This document shows positions 31,675 to 39,237 of a DNA stretch of 39,237 bases, piece by piece. The stretch spans positions 1-39,237 of the forward strand of contig CAJXAZ010000002.1 of assembly GCA_913050015.1 (NCBI GenBank), written 5' to 3'. A program made the translations under genes and the position numbers. The stretch comes from an uncultured Gammaproteobacteria bacterium (GTDB lineage: Bacteria; Pseudomonadota; Gammaproteobacteria; Magnimaribacterales; D2472). Below the pieces are notes generated by a model, which was not told the origin of the DNA, made no database searches, and was given only the letters and a program-made list of their open reading frames with translations. Every line of letters starts with the position of its first letter. The first letter of the stretch is position 1.

Positions 31675-32298
31675 ATGGCAAGATATACAGGACCTACATT
31701 AAGACTTTCAAGAAGAGAAGGAACAGACCTATTTTTGAAAAGTGGTATTAGAGCAATTGAATCAAAATGTAATATGGATTCTCCTCCAGGAGTTGCTGCT
31801 GGAGCAAGAAGAGGGAGACTTTCAGATTACGGACTTCAGCTAAGAGAAAAACAGAAAGTTAGACGTATGTACGGCGTTCTTGAGAAGCAGTTCAGAAATT
31901 ATTATAAAAAAGCAGCCACATCCAAAGGTAACACAGGTGAGAATCTGTTATCTCTTCTTGAAAAGAGAATGGATAATGTTGTTTATAGAATGGGTTTTGG
32001 CTCAACAAGGGCTGAAGCTAGACAAATGGTTTCACACAAAGCATTCAAGGTTAACGGACAAGTTGTTAATATCCCTTCCTATCAAATGCAAGCAGGAGAT
32101 GAGGTTCAAGTTAGAGATAACAAGAAAGGTCATCTTAGAATAGCTGCAGCGCTTAAAATTGCTGCTACAAGAGAAGAGTGTGATTGGATTGAAGTAGATG
32201 AAGCAAATTTAAAAGGTGTATTTAAGTCAGTTCCAGATAGAACAGACCTTAGTACTGAAATTAACGAAAATCTTATTGTTGAGCTTTACTCAAAATAA
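31675..32298 (+). CDS. rpsD: 30S ribosomal protein S4
   Basis: Primary assembly protein of the 30S body and alpha-operon repressor in E. coli. The 207 residues are of the zinc-free type. The S4 RNA-binding domain (about 97-160) has RMDNVVYRMGFGSTRAEARQMVSH. The E. coli target upstream of rpsM has no room here, so S4 feedback is unlikely in its known form. Confidence 0.97.
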   Translation: MARYTGPTLRLSRREGTDLFLKSGIRAIESKCNMDSPPGVAAGARRGRLSDYGLQLREKQKVRRMYGVLEKQFRNYYKKAATSKGNTGENLLSLLEKRMDNVVYRMGFGSTRAEARQMVSHKAFKVNGQVVNIPSYQMQAGDEVQVRDNKKGHLRIAAALKIAATREECDWIEVDEANLKGVFKSVPDRTDLSTEINENLIVELYSK

Positions 32299-32321
32299 CA
32301 TTTTAAAGGCGGAGAAAAACT

Positions 32322-33287
32322 ATGCAAACATCAGTAATAGACCTATTGGTCCCAACTGAAATACAGGTGGACGATATTACACCTAACTTATCCAAGGTAA
32401 CCCTTGAGCCTTTAGAGAGAGGTTTTGGTCATACGCTTGGCAACGCACTAAGAAGAATTCTTTTATCATCTATGCCTGGAGCTGCTGTAACAGATGTTGC
32501 AATTGATGGCATATCACATGAATACAGTACTATTGAAGGTGTTAGAGAGGATGTGATCAATATCCTTCTTAATATTAAAGATATGCCTGTTAGTCTTATT
32601 GAGGGAAATAAAGCAGAGATAGTTCTTGATGTAACTGGTCCTTGTGACGTGCTTGCTTCTTCTTTCACTGTTCCTGCAAATGTTGAGCTTGTTAATCAAG
32701 ATTTTCATATTGCAACGATCGTAGATAAAGTTAATCTTAAAATGACGTTATCTGTTAATACTGGAAGAGGTTACGAGCCTGCAGATCTAAGAGATGATGA
32801 AGATAGAGTTGTTGGAGCTTTAAAATTAGATGCCTCATATAGTCCAGTAAGAAGAGTTTCTTATACTGTTGATAATGCTAGGTTTGAAAAAAGAACCGAC
32901 TTAGATAAATTAATAATTGAGCTTGAGACTGATGGTACTTTAGATCCAAAAATGGCTATTGAGCATTCAGCAACAATTCTTCAACAACAGCTAAGTGCTT
33001 TTGTTGATCTAGATGCAATTGCTGAGCAAGAAGCTAAGAAAGATCAAAATGACTTTGATCCAATACTATTAAGATCAATTGAAGAGCTTGAGCTTACTGT
33101 TAGTTCAACTAACTGTTTGAAAGCTGAAAGTATTTTTCTAATTGGTGATCTTATTCACAGATCAGAATTTGATTTACTAAAAACTCCGAATCTAGGTAAA
33201 AAGTCTCTTAATGAGATTAAAGATGTACTTGCATCTAAGAACCTTTCCCTAGGTATGAATGTAGACAATTGGCCACCAGTAGGATAA
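32322..33287 (+). CDS. rpoA: DNA-directed RNA polymerase alpha subunit with altered CTD
   Basis: Dimerises to nucleate the polymerase core and touches activators and UP-element DNA with its C-terminal domain. The 321 residues (E. coli 329) have the N-terminal LEPLERGFGHTLGNALRRILLSSMPG assembly region. In the C-terminal domain, VSSTNCLKAES aligns with E. coli VRSANCLKAEA. This puts S261 (codon AGT at 33102-33104) where E. coli has R265, the main DNA-contacting arginine. The other contacts (N268, C269, G296, K298, S299 and E302 in E. coli numbering) are kept. rplQ follows after 3 bp. Confidence 0.98.
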   Translation: MQTSVIDLLVPTEIQVDDITPNLSKVTLEPLERGFGHTLGNALRRILLSSMPGAAVTDVAIDGISHEYSTIEGVREDVINILLNIKDMPVSLIEGNKAEIVLDVTGPCDVLASSFTVPANVELVNQDFHIATIVDKVNLKMTLSVNTGRGYEPADLRDDEDRVVGALKLDASYSPVRRVSYTVDNARFEKRTDLDKLIIELETDGTLDPKMAIEHSATILQQQLSAFVDLDAIAEQEAKKDQNDFDPILLRSIEELELTVSSTNCLKAESIFLIGDLIHRSEFDLLKTPNLGKKSLNEIKDVLASKNLSLGMNVDNWPPVG

Positions 33288-33290
33288 AAA

Positions 33291-33704
33291 ATGAGACATA
33301 GAAAAGCAGGAAGAAAACTTAATAGGAATTCTTCTCACAGAAAAGCGTTATTAAAAAACTTAGCAATTGCTTTGATTGAGCAGGACATTATTAGAACCAC
33401 TCTTCCAAAAGCTAAAGAGCTTAGAAAGACTATTGAACCACTTATTACTTTAGGTAAAGAAGATACAGTTGCTAATAGAAGACTTGCTTTTAGTAGACTA
33501 AGATCTGACGCTGCGGTTGGTAAGTTATTTTCAGAGATCTCTGTAAACTCCAAAGAAAGAAAGGGCGGATATACAAGAATTATTAAAGCTGGTTTTAGAC
33601 CAGGTGATAAAGCTGACATGGCCTACATCGAGCTTGTTGATAGAGATACTAATCATGTTGCTAGCTCAGACACTCCTGAGCTTAAAGAAGACTCAGCAGC
33701 TTAA
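33291..33704 (+). CDS. rplQ: 50S ribosomal protein L17
   Basis: Located at the tunnel exit region of the 50S subunit. The 137 residues (E. coli 127) open MRHRKAGRKLNRNSSHRKALLKNLA and carry RIIKAGFRPGDKADMAYIELV. A polar, acidic tail of about 10 extra residues ends the protein. Last gene of the 29-kb block; its stop is one base from the convergent uvrA stop, with no T-tract terminator between them. Confidence 0.97.
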   Translation: MRHRKAGRKLNRNSSHRKALLKNLAIALIEQDIIRTTLPKAKELRKTIEPLITLGKEDTVANRRLAFSRLRSDAAVGKLFSEISVNSKERKGGYTRIIKAGFRPGDKADMAYIELVDRDTNHVASSDTPELKEDSAA

Positions 33705-33705
33705 C

Positions 33706-36522
33706 TTAAAGCATTTTCTCTAGATATTGACCTGTGAAGGAGTTGCTAACTTTAGCAACCTCCTCAGGGGTTCCAGTAGCTATAATCTGACCTCCACCAC
33801 TCCCACCTTCTGGGCCTAGATCTATAATCCAATCAGCTGTTTTAATGACATCAAGATTATGCTCTATAACAACAACTGTGTTTCCTTGATTCTTTAGTCT
33901 GTCTAGAACTGTTAGAAGTAACTCAATATCTGCAAAGTGAAGGCCTGTTGTTGGTTCATCTAGGACAAACAAAGTCTTTCCTGTACTTCTTTTTGAAAGT
34001 TCTTTAGCTAGTTTTATTCTCTGAGCTTCTCCTCCAGAAAGAGTAATAGCAGACTGACCTAAGGTGATATAACCAAGTCCAACATCGTTAAGTGTAGCTA
34101 GCTTCTTTTTAATTGCAGGCAATGCTTGAAAGAATTCTAAAGCTTCTTCAACAGTCATATTAAGCATGTCGCTTATATTTTTTCCTTTATATCTTACTTC
34201 TAATGTCTGTTCGTTATACCTTCTGCCTTCACAAACATCACACTTCACGTAAACATCAGCTAGGAAATGCATCTCTACTTTTATCATTCCATCACCCTGG
34301 CAAGCCTCACATCGTCCTCCTTTCACATTAAAGCTAAATCTTCCAGGTTTGTAACCTCTAGATTTTGCTTCAATTGTTTGAGTAAGTAGATCCCTTATAT
34401 AGGAGAATAGACCAGTGTAGGTTGCTGGATTAGACCTAGGAGTTCTTCCAATAGGAGATTGGTCAATACTAATCACCTTATCTAAATATTCCAATCCTTC
34501 TATTTTGTCGCACTTTATTTCTCTAGTTAATTTTGATTTATTCAGCATGAATGAACTTAACGGGAGGAGGGTTTGGTTGATCAGAGAAGATTTTCCTGAA
34601 CCTGATACTCCAGTAATACATGTGAATAAACCGACAGGTATTTCAGCAGAAATATTTTGTAAATTATTCTCTGAAGAATTAACAATCTTAATATTTTCAT
34701 TTCCTCGAGACATTCGTTTCTTTGGAATTTTAATTTCTCTTTCGCCAGATAAATACTGAGCTGTAATCGAGTTTTTATTTTTTAAGATATCCTCTAGAGT
34801 ACCTTCAGCACAAATTTCACCACCATGCTTTCCAGCTCCAGGGCCAATATCAATTATATGATCTGCACATCTAATAGCTTCCTCATCATGCTCAACTACA
34901 ATTACCGTATTTCCTAAGTTCTTTAGGTTATTTAAAGTTTTAATAAGTTTTTCATTATCTCTTTGATGTAATCCAATAGAGGGCTCATCCAATACATAAG
35001 TTACACCCACCAATCCTGATCCTATTTGGCTGGCAAGCCTAATTCTCTGAGCTTCACCACCAGAAAGCGTTTCAGCACTTCTTTCAAGCGTTAAGTAACT
35101 CAAGCCAACATCTTCTAAAAAAGTTAATCTTTCTGTTATTTCTTTTAATATTTTTTCTGCTATCTTCTTTTTTGCGCCATCTAATTTCATTTTCATTGTG
35201 AAATCTAAGGCTTCATTAATCCTCATTCCAGTAATAGAATGTATGGGAGTTTTATTTATAAAAACATTTCTTGATTGTGTATTTAGTCTTGATCCCTCGC
35301 ACTCATCGCAAGAACTTTTAGACATAAGTTTTGATAACTCATCTCTTATAAAGTCGGAATCAGTCTCTTTAAAACGTCTTTCGGTACTAGGTATTATTCC
35401 TTCAAATTTATGTTTACGAACTATCTTGCTTCCACTTCTAAATCTATGAGAAAAATCAACCTTATCTTTTGATCCCCATAAGATAATATCTTTTATATCT
35501 TGAGGGTAGTCTTTCCATTTGGTTGTTAAGCTAAAGTCATAATGAACACCTAGACATTTAAGCTGATAAAAATAAAACCTATTTCTTCTTGTCCAGCCCT
35601 TTATCGCTCCATTTGAAATAGAAACATCATCATCTTGTATCAATCTTTTCTCATTAAAATATTGAATCACTCCAAGGCCATCACATCTTGTACATGCACC
35701 ATAAGGGTTATTAAAAGAAAACATTCTTGGCTCTAATTCAGCAATTGCATAACCGCATTGTGAGCATGAGAAATTTGATGAAAATAATGAAGATAATTTT
35801 TTGTCTAAATTTTCGATTTCGACCAAGCCATTAGAAAGAGTTAAGGATGTTTCTATTGATTCTGCCAACCTAGTTCTGTCCTCATCATTATTCTTTATTA
35901 CCAATCGATCTATTACTGCAGAGATATCATGCTTTTTATTTTTCTCTAGTTCAGGGAATTCCTCAATAGGGTAAACAACACCATTAACTTTAACTCTTAC
36001 ATATCCGCTTTTTCTAAGATCTTCATATATTGCTAAATGCTCTCCCTTTTTACCTCTAACAAGAGGAGATAAGATCATAATTTTAGTATCTTCTTTTATT
36101 TTTAAAACTTCATCGCATATTTCAGAAACTGTTTTAGCTTTGAGTTCTTCATTGTGATCTGGGCAAATAGGTGAGCCTATTCTTGAATATAAGAGTCTTA
36201 GATAATCATATATCTCAGTTACTGTTCCTACCGTTGATCTTGGGTTATGAGAAGTTGCCTTCTGCTCTATGGAGATAGCTGGTGATAGGCCTTCAATTTG
36301 ATCTACATCCGGTTTTTCCATCATTGATAAAAACTGTCTAGCATAGGTAGATAGAGATTCAACATACCTTCTTTGACCTTCGGCATAAATCGTATCAAAT
36401 GCTAGCGATGATTTACCAGAGCCTGATAAGCCTGTTATTACTACAATCTTATTTCGTGGTATTTCAAGACTAATATTTTTAAGATTATGAGTACGAGCGC
36501 CTTTGATATAAATACTATCCAT
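33706..36522 (-). CDS. uvrA: Excinuclease ABC subunit A
   Basis: DNA-damage sensor of nucleotide excision repair; loads UvrB at lesions. The 938 residues (E. coli 940) carry two ABC ATPase modules. Walker A GLSGSGKS is at 31-38 and a second GVSGSGKS near 635. Two LSGGEAQRI signatures and the DEPTTGLH Walker B region follow. Zinc modules CSQC...CTRC and CEAC...CDVC are present. It is divergent from ssb across 68 bp, as in E. coli. I see no CTGT-N8-ACAG LexA box in that gap. Confidence 0.98.
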   Translation of the reverse strand: MDSIYIKGARTHNLKNISLEIPRNKIVVITGLSGSGKSSLAFDTIYAEGQRRYVESLSTYARQFLSMMEKPDVDQIEGLSPAISIEQKATSHNPRSTVGTVTEIYDYLRLLYSRIGSPICPDHNEELKAKTVSEICDEVLKIKEDTKIMILSPLVRGKKGEHLAIYEDLRKSGYVRVKVNGVVYPIEEFPELEKNKKHDISAVIDRLVIKNNDEDRTRLAESIETSLTLSNGLVEIENLDKKLSSLFSSNFSCSQCGYAIAELEPRMFSFNNPYGACTRCDGLGVIQYFNEKRLIQDDDVSISNGAIKGWTRRNRFYFYQLKCLGVHYDFSLTTKWKDYPQDIKDIILWGSKDKVDFSHRFRSGSKIVRKHKFEGIIPSTERRFKETDSDFIRDELSKLMSKSSCDECEGSRLNTQSRNVFINKTPIHSITGMRINEALDFTMKMKLDGAKKKIAEKILKEITERLTFLEDVGLSYLTLERSAETLSGGEAQRIRLASQIGSGLVGVTYVLDEPSIGLHQRDNEKLIKTLNNLKNLGNTVIVVEHDEEAIRCADHIIDIGPGAGKHGGEICAEGTLEDILKNKNSITAQYLSGEREIKIPKKRMSRGNENIKIVNSSENNLQNISAEIPVGLFTCITGVSGSGKSSLINQTLLPLSSFMLNKSKLTREIKCDKIEGLEYLDKVISIDQSPIGRTPRSNPATYTGLFSYIRDLLTQTIEAKSRGYKPGRFSFNVKGGRCEACQGDGMIKVEMHFLADVYVKCDVCEGRRYNEQTLEVRYKGKNISDMLNMTVEEALEFFQALPAIKKKLATLNDVGLGYITLGQSAITLSGGEAQRIKLAKELSKRSTGKTLFVLDEPTTGLHFADIELLLTVLDRLKNQGNTVVVIEHNLDVIKTADWIIDLGPEGGSGGGQIIATGTPEEVAKVSNSFTGQYLEKML

Positions 36523-36574
36523 ATGAAAAAAAATCCGTGATGAAAAAATTAATTTAGGTTAAACTTCTAACAAT

Positions 36575-36580
36575 ATTATA
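36575..36580 (-). promoter_or_regulatory. Possible -10 element for uvrA
   Basis: A perfect TATAAT on the minus strand, about 52 bp before the uvrA ATG. No recognisable -35 lies 16-18 bp upstream, where the ssb coding start would be. It overlaps the region just ahead of the ssb ribosome-binding site (36581-36586), so the two divergent genes share a very compact control region. Confidence 0.35.
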
Positions 36581-36590
36581 AGAGGTAAAT

Positions 36591-37046
36591 ATGAGTAGAG
36601 GCGTAAATAAAGTAATTTTAGTTGGTAATTTAGGTCAAAAACCTGAAATGAGATACACAGCAACCCAGTCAGCTGTAGCTAATATCTCCATTGCAACTAC
36701 TGAGTCATGGAAAGATAAAGAAAGTGGCGAGATGAGAGATAAAACAGAATGGCATAAAGTTGTTTATTTTGGAAAACTTGCCGAGATAGTTGAAAAATAT
36801 TTAGATAAAGGCTCTAGTGTTTACATAGAAGGCAAGCTTCAAACTAGAAAATGGCAAGACAAGAGTGGCGCTGACAGATGGACTACAGAAATTGTAGGAA
36901 ATGAGCTAACTATGCTTGGATCAAGATCTTCTGGTTCTGATTCTTCTATGGGATCTGGCTCTCAAATGGGTTCTCAATCAGAATCTCCTTTCCCAAAAGA
37001 TGATGACTCAGGGACAGGTTTAACGGATGATGATATTCCATTTTAA
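36591..37046 (+). CDS. ssb: Single-stranded DNA-binding protein
   Basis: Coats single-stranded DNA in replication, repair and recombination and recruits partners through its tail. The 151 residues show the OB fold (MSRGVNKVILVGNLGQKPEMRY, then TEWHKVVYFGKLAEIVEKYL and VYIEGKLQTRKWQD). A Ser/Gly/Met-rich linker (about 112-135) leads to the conserved acidic tip DDDIPF that binds partner proteins. Ribosome-binding site AGAGGT. Located opposite uvrA as in E. coli. Confidence 0.97.
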   Translation: MSRGVNKVILVGNLGQKPEMRYTATQSAVANISIATTESWKDKESGEMRDKTEWHKVVYFGKLAEIVEKYLDKGSSVYIEGKLQTRKWQDKSGADRWTTEIVGNELTMLGSRSSGSDSSMGSGSQMGSQSESPFPKDDDSGTGLTDDDIPF

Positions 37047-37062
37047 TATTTAGTGACTTAGC

Positions 37063-37932
37063 GTGAACTTCGAAACGATTAAATTTACTGAAAAAAATTC
37101 GTTAGCGTTAATTACCCTCAATAGGCCTGAAAAGCTAAATGCGTTCAATCAAGTTATGCTTAGTGAAATGCTTGAGGCATTTGATTACATTGATAAAAAA
37201 GATTCTATAAGAGCTGTAATTCTAGCAGGAGCTGGAAGGGCATTCTGCGCAGGTGCTGATCTTTCAGCTGGAGAAAAAACTTTTGATACTGAGTTTGATA
37301 ATTCAAAAAAATATACTGAAGATTTTAGGAGAGATTCTGGCGGCATTCTTACTTTAAGAATGTATAGGTGCTTAAAGCCAATTGTTGTAGCTTGTAACGG
37401 AGCTGCAGTTGGGGTCGGAGCAACCATGCAACTTGCCGCTGACATACGAATAGCCTCGACATCAAGCAAGTTTTCTTTTCCATTTGCAAAAAGAGGAATT
37501 GCCCCAGATGCATGCTCTAGCTGGTTTTTACCAAAAATAGTAGGTATTTCAAAAGCCTTAGAATGGTCCTATTCAGGAGAGTTGTTTGATGCATCAGATG
37601 CCTATGAAGCTGGTCTAGTCTCATATTTGGTAGAGCCAAGCGAATTAATGGATAAAGCAATTCAAATAGCCAATAAGCTTATTAAAGAATCTTCCCCAGT
37701 TTCAATCGCACTAACCAGACAGATGATGTGGAGTTTATCCTCGACATCAACACCAGAAGAAGCGCACATAATAGACAGCAAAGTTATTGATTCGAGAGGC
37801 TCATCAGGAGATGCTGCTGAAGGAGTTATGTCTTTTTTAGAGAAGAGAAATGCAGATTATCCTAATAAAATATCTAGTGATATGCCATCAATTTTTCCTT
37901 GGATAGAAAGTAAATTTAAAGATCAGGAGTAA
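37063..37932 (+). CDS. Enoyl-CoA hydratase/isomerase family protein (crotonase fold)
   Basis: A 289-residue crotonase-fold enzyme acting on an acyl-CoA thioester. Oxyanion-hole segments are FCAGADLS (61-68) and CNGAAVGVGATM (111-122). At the catalytic position it has GIAPDACSSWFLP with D149, resembling the Asp-type isomerases and PaaG-like members, not the two-Glu hydratases. The C-terminal trimerisation helices follow. The start is GTG at 37063 with no strong ribosome-binding site, 16 bp after ssb. It runs into the flavin oxidoreductase gene after 8 bp, so the two probably share a pathway such as degradation of an unsaturated or cyclic acid. The substrate is unknown. Confidence 0.85.
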   Translation: MNFETIKFTEKNSLALITLNRPEKLNAFNQVMLSEMLEAFDYIDKKDSIRAVILAGAGRAFCAGADLSAGEKTFDTEFDNSKKYTEDFRRDSGGILTLRMYRCLKPIVVACNGAAVGVGATMQLAADIRIASTSSKFSFPFAKRGIAPDACSSWFLPKIVGISKALEWSYSGELFDASDAYEAGLVSYLVEPSELMDKAIQIANKLIKESSPVSIALTRQMMWSLSSTSTPEEAHIIDSKVIDSRGSSGDAAEGVMSFLEKRNADYPNKISSDMPSIFPWIESKFKDQE

Positions 37933-37940
37933 TTACTATT

Positions 37941-39020
37941 ATGTTATTTAATCCATACAAGCTTAAAAATACTACTTTAAGAAATAGAATTGTTATGGCT
38001 CCCATGACTAGGAGCATGTCTCCTGGTGGAGTTCCAACTCAAGACGTCATCGATTACTATGAAAGAAGAGCTAAGGCTGAGGTTGGTCTTATAATTACCG
38101 AAGGTATAGAGGTTAGTCATAAAGCTTCTAGCGCTTATCCTGACGTCCCTAGGCTTGATAGTGAAGAGGCAAGGGAAGCTTGGAAGAAAGTAGTAAGAGG
38201 TATTAAGAACCATGGCGGTGCAGTGATAGCGCAATTATGGCACTGTGGAGGTTTTAGGAAATTGGGCATGGCGCCAGAACCAGAAGTCCCTGGATATACT
38301 GCCTCAGGCCTTGTAAGACCTGGAAAAAAAGTAGCCCATGAGATGACCCTTCAAGATATTAAAGAGACTATTCAAGCATTTGCCTCTGACGCTAAGTTTT
38401 GTGAAGAAATTGGTTTTGATGGAGTTGAGATACATGGTGCTCATGGATATCTAATCGATAATTTCTTTTGGGATGGTACAAATGAGAGAGAGGATATGTA
38501 TGGAGGCTCCACTGAAGAAAGGTCTCAATTAGCAACTGAAATTGTTAGAGCTATAAGATCCGAAGTAAGCAGTAACTTCATTGTTGGGCTAAGATTCTCT
38601 CAGTGGAAACAACAAGACTATGAAGCAAAATTAGCTTCTTCCCCAGAAGAGCTTAAAAAAGTACTTACTCCTCCTGCAGAAGCTGGACTGGATTATCTTC
38701 ATTCAAGCATGCGAAGATTTTGGGATAGTGAATTTAGCGGATCGGATGAAAATTTAGCTTACTGGACAAAAAAACTTTTAGGATTGCCAACTATTAGCGT
38801 TGGCAGTGTGGGCCTCGACTCTGAATTCATTGATATGAGCGCCCCTGCATCACCTACAAATATTAATAGAGCCATTGAAGATATTAATGATAGTAAATAC
38901 GATATGGTTGCTGTTGGCAGAGCCCTTATATCAGACCCTGAATGGGTAATTAAAATGAAAGAAGGTAGGTTGGAAGATGTTATTCCTTATACCAAAGAAG
39001 CTTTATTTAAACTTTACTAG
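37941..39020 (+). CDS. NADH:flavin oxidoreductase, Old Yellow Enzyme family
   Basis: An FMN-dependent ene-reductase-type TIM barrel of 359 residues, expected to reduce an activated C=C bond with NAD(P)H. Motifs in order: IVMAPMTRS (18-25), IITEG (51-55), AQLWHCG (97-103), EIHGAHGYLIDNF (163-175, with the substrate-binding pair H165/H168 and proton-donor Y170), YGGS (187-190), and the late VAVGRALISDPEW phosphate-binding segment. No signal peptide or iron-sulfur domain is present, so it is the short single-domain class. Substrate not predictable. Its stop shares bases with the convergent fabB stop. Confidence 0.92.
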   Translation: MLFNPYKLKNTTLRNRIVMAPMTRSMSPGGVPTQDVIDYYERRAKAEVGLIITEGIEVSHKASSAYPDVPRLDSEEAREAWKKVVRGIKNHGGAVIAQLWHCGGFRKLGMAPEPEVPGYTASGLVRPGKKVAHEMTLQDIKETIQAFASDAKFCEEIGFDGVEIHGAHGYLIDNFFWDGTNEREDMYGGSTEERSQLATEIVRAIRSEVSSNFIVGLRFSQWKQQDYEAKLASSPEELKKVLTPPAEAGLDYLHSSMRRFWDSEFSGSDENLAYWTKKLLGLPTISVGSVGLDSEFIDMSAPASPTNINRAIEDINDSKYDMVAVGRALISDPEWVIKMKEGRLEDVIPYTKEALFKLY

Positions 39021-39237
39021 TTCCTACTCAAGATCAAGCTGGCATTAGTTCCGCCAAATCCAAATGAGTTGCTCATCACCGAAGTTATATTTTTTGATAC
39101 TGTTTCAGTATTAATATGAATACCCTTAGCTTCGTCGCATAACTCTTCTGAATTAATATTAGGAGCTATAAAACCTTCATTTAGCATCATTATTGAATAT
39201 ATAGCTTCTTGAGCTCCTGTTGCTCCAAGCGAGTGCC
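39017..39237 (-). CDS. fabB: 3-oxoacyl-ACP synthase I, 3' end only (cut by window edge)
   Basis: The last 73 codons of a condensing enzyme of fatty-acid synthesis, read on the minus strand. It begins at the catalytic His of HSLGATGAQEAIYS and contains GFIAPNIN and SNSFGFGGTNASL. The remaining length and the wording GFIAPNIN...EEL fit FabB (E. coli has 74 residues from H333 to the end) better than FabF. FabB presence would imply the FabA-FabB route to unsaturated fatty acids. Its TAG stop (39017-39019) overlaps the oxidoreductase TAG within one CTAG. Confidence 0.93.
   Translation of the reverse strand, partial: HSLGATGAQEAIYSIMMLNEGFIAPNINSEELCDEAKGIHINTETVSKNITSVMSNSFGFGGTNASLILSRN

Noticed and set aside
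33739..33763. Hairpin at the uvrA 3' end as an intrinsic terminator of the ribosomal block
   Set aside because: It has no T-tract, contains a bulge, and lies in conserved uvrA coding sequence.
36574..36579. TATTAT as a -10 element for ssb
   Set aside because: It is only about 12 bases from the ATG and would put the start site within the ribosome-binding site; no -35 at proper distance.
1..39237. Mobile elements, prophage, CRISPR or defence genes
   Set aside because: No transposase, integrase, repeat-spacer array, attachment-site duplication or foreign-looking gene was seen; nearly every gene is a conserved housekeeping gene.

Overview
This window looks like chromosome from an AT-rich, streamlined gammaproteobacterium. 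The ribosomal and RNA polymerase proteins are close to their Escherichia coli counterparts throughout. Genes sit almost end to end, codons are strongly A/T-biased (AGA for Arg is very common), and no gap exceeds about 165 bp, so there is no long stretch without a gene. A marine oligotroph of the SAR86 type is my best guess, but this is inference from style and was not tested by phylogeny.

Layout. (1) 60-2728: two overlapping, exported amidohydrolase-family proteins; the first keeps its metal ligands and the second has lost them. (2) 2736-4223, minus strand: tRNA-Thr(TGT), msrA and a short birA. (3) 4280-33704, plus strand: a nearly uninterrupted 29-kb information-processing block: tRNA-Tyr, tRNA-Thr(GGT), tuf, tRNA-Trp, secE, nusG, rplKAJL, rpoBC, rpsLG, fusA, then the complete S10, spc and alpha clusters (rpsJ to rplQ, including a 38-codon rpmJ). 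In E. coli these are separate loci; here they are joined, and the second tuf copy usually found after fusA is absent. (4) 33706-36522, minus strand: uvrA, divergent from ssb (36591-37046). (5) 37063-39020: a crotonase-fold protein and an Old Yellow Enzyme-family oxidoreductase. (6) 39017-39237, minus strand: the last 73 codons of fabB, cut by the window edge.

Regulation. Three well-formed sigma70-type promoters with exact 17-bp spacers can be read by eye: before tRNA-Thr(GGT)/tuf, between rpoC and rpsL, and before rpsJ. The first and third share the discriminator ACGCCAC, close to the GC-rich discriminator of stringently controlled E. coli stable-RNA promoters. A structured L10 leader with two GAAA-capped hairpins is retained before rplJ. 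In contrast, there is no non-coding room for the E. coli-type L1, S7, S8 and S4 feedback sites.

I found no mobile element, CRISPR array, phage gene, defence island or clearly new multi-gene system. The most notable leads are the RNA polymerase alpha subunit carrying Ser where E. coli has the UP-element-binding Arg265, an EF-Tu with an unusual G-domain (NKAD), the amidohydrolase/pseudo-amidohydrolase pair, loss of most ribosomal-protein feedback sites, and the rearranged birA-tRNA-tuf neighbourhood.
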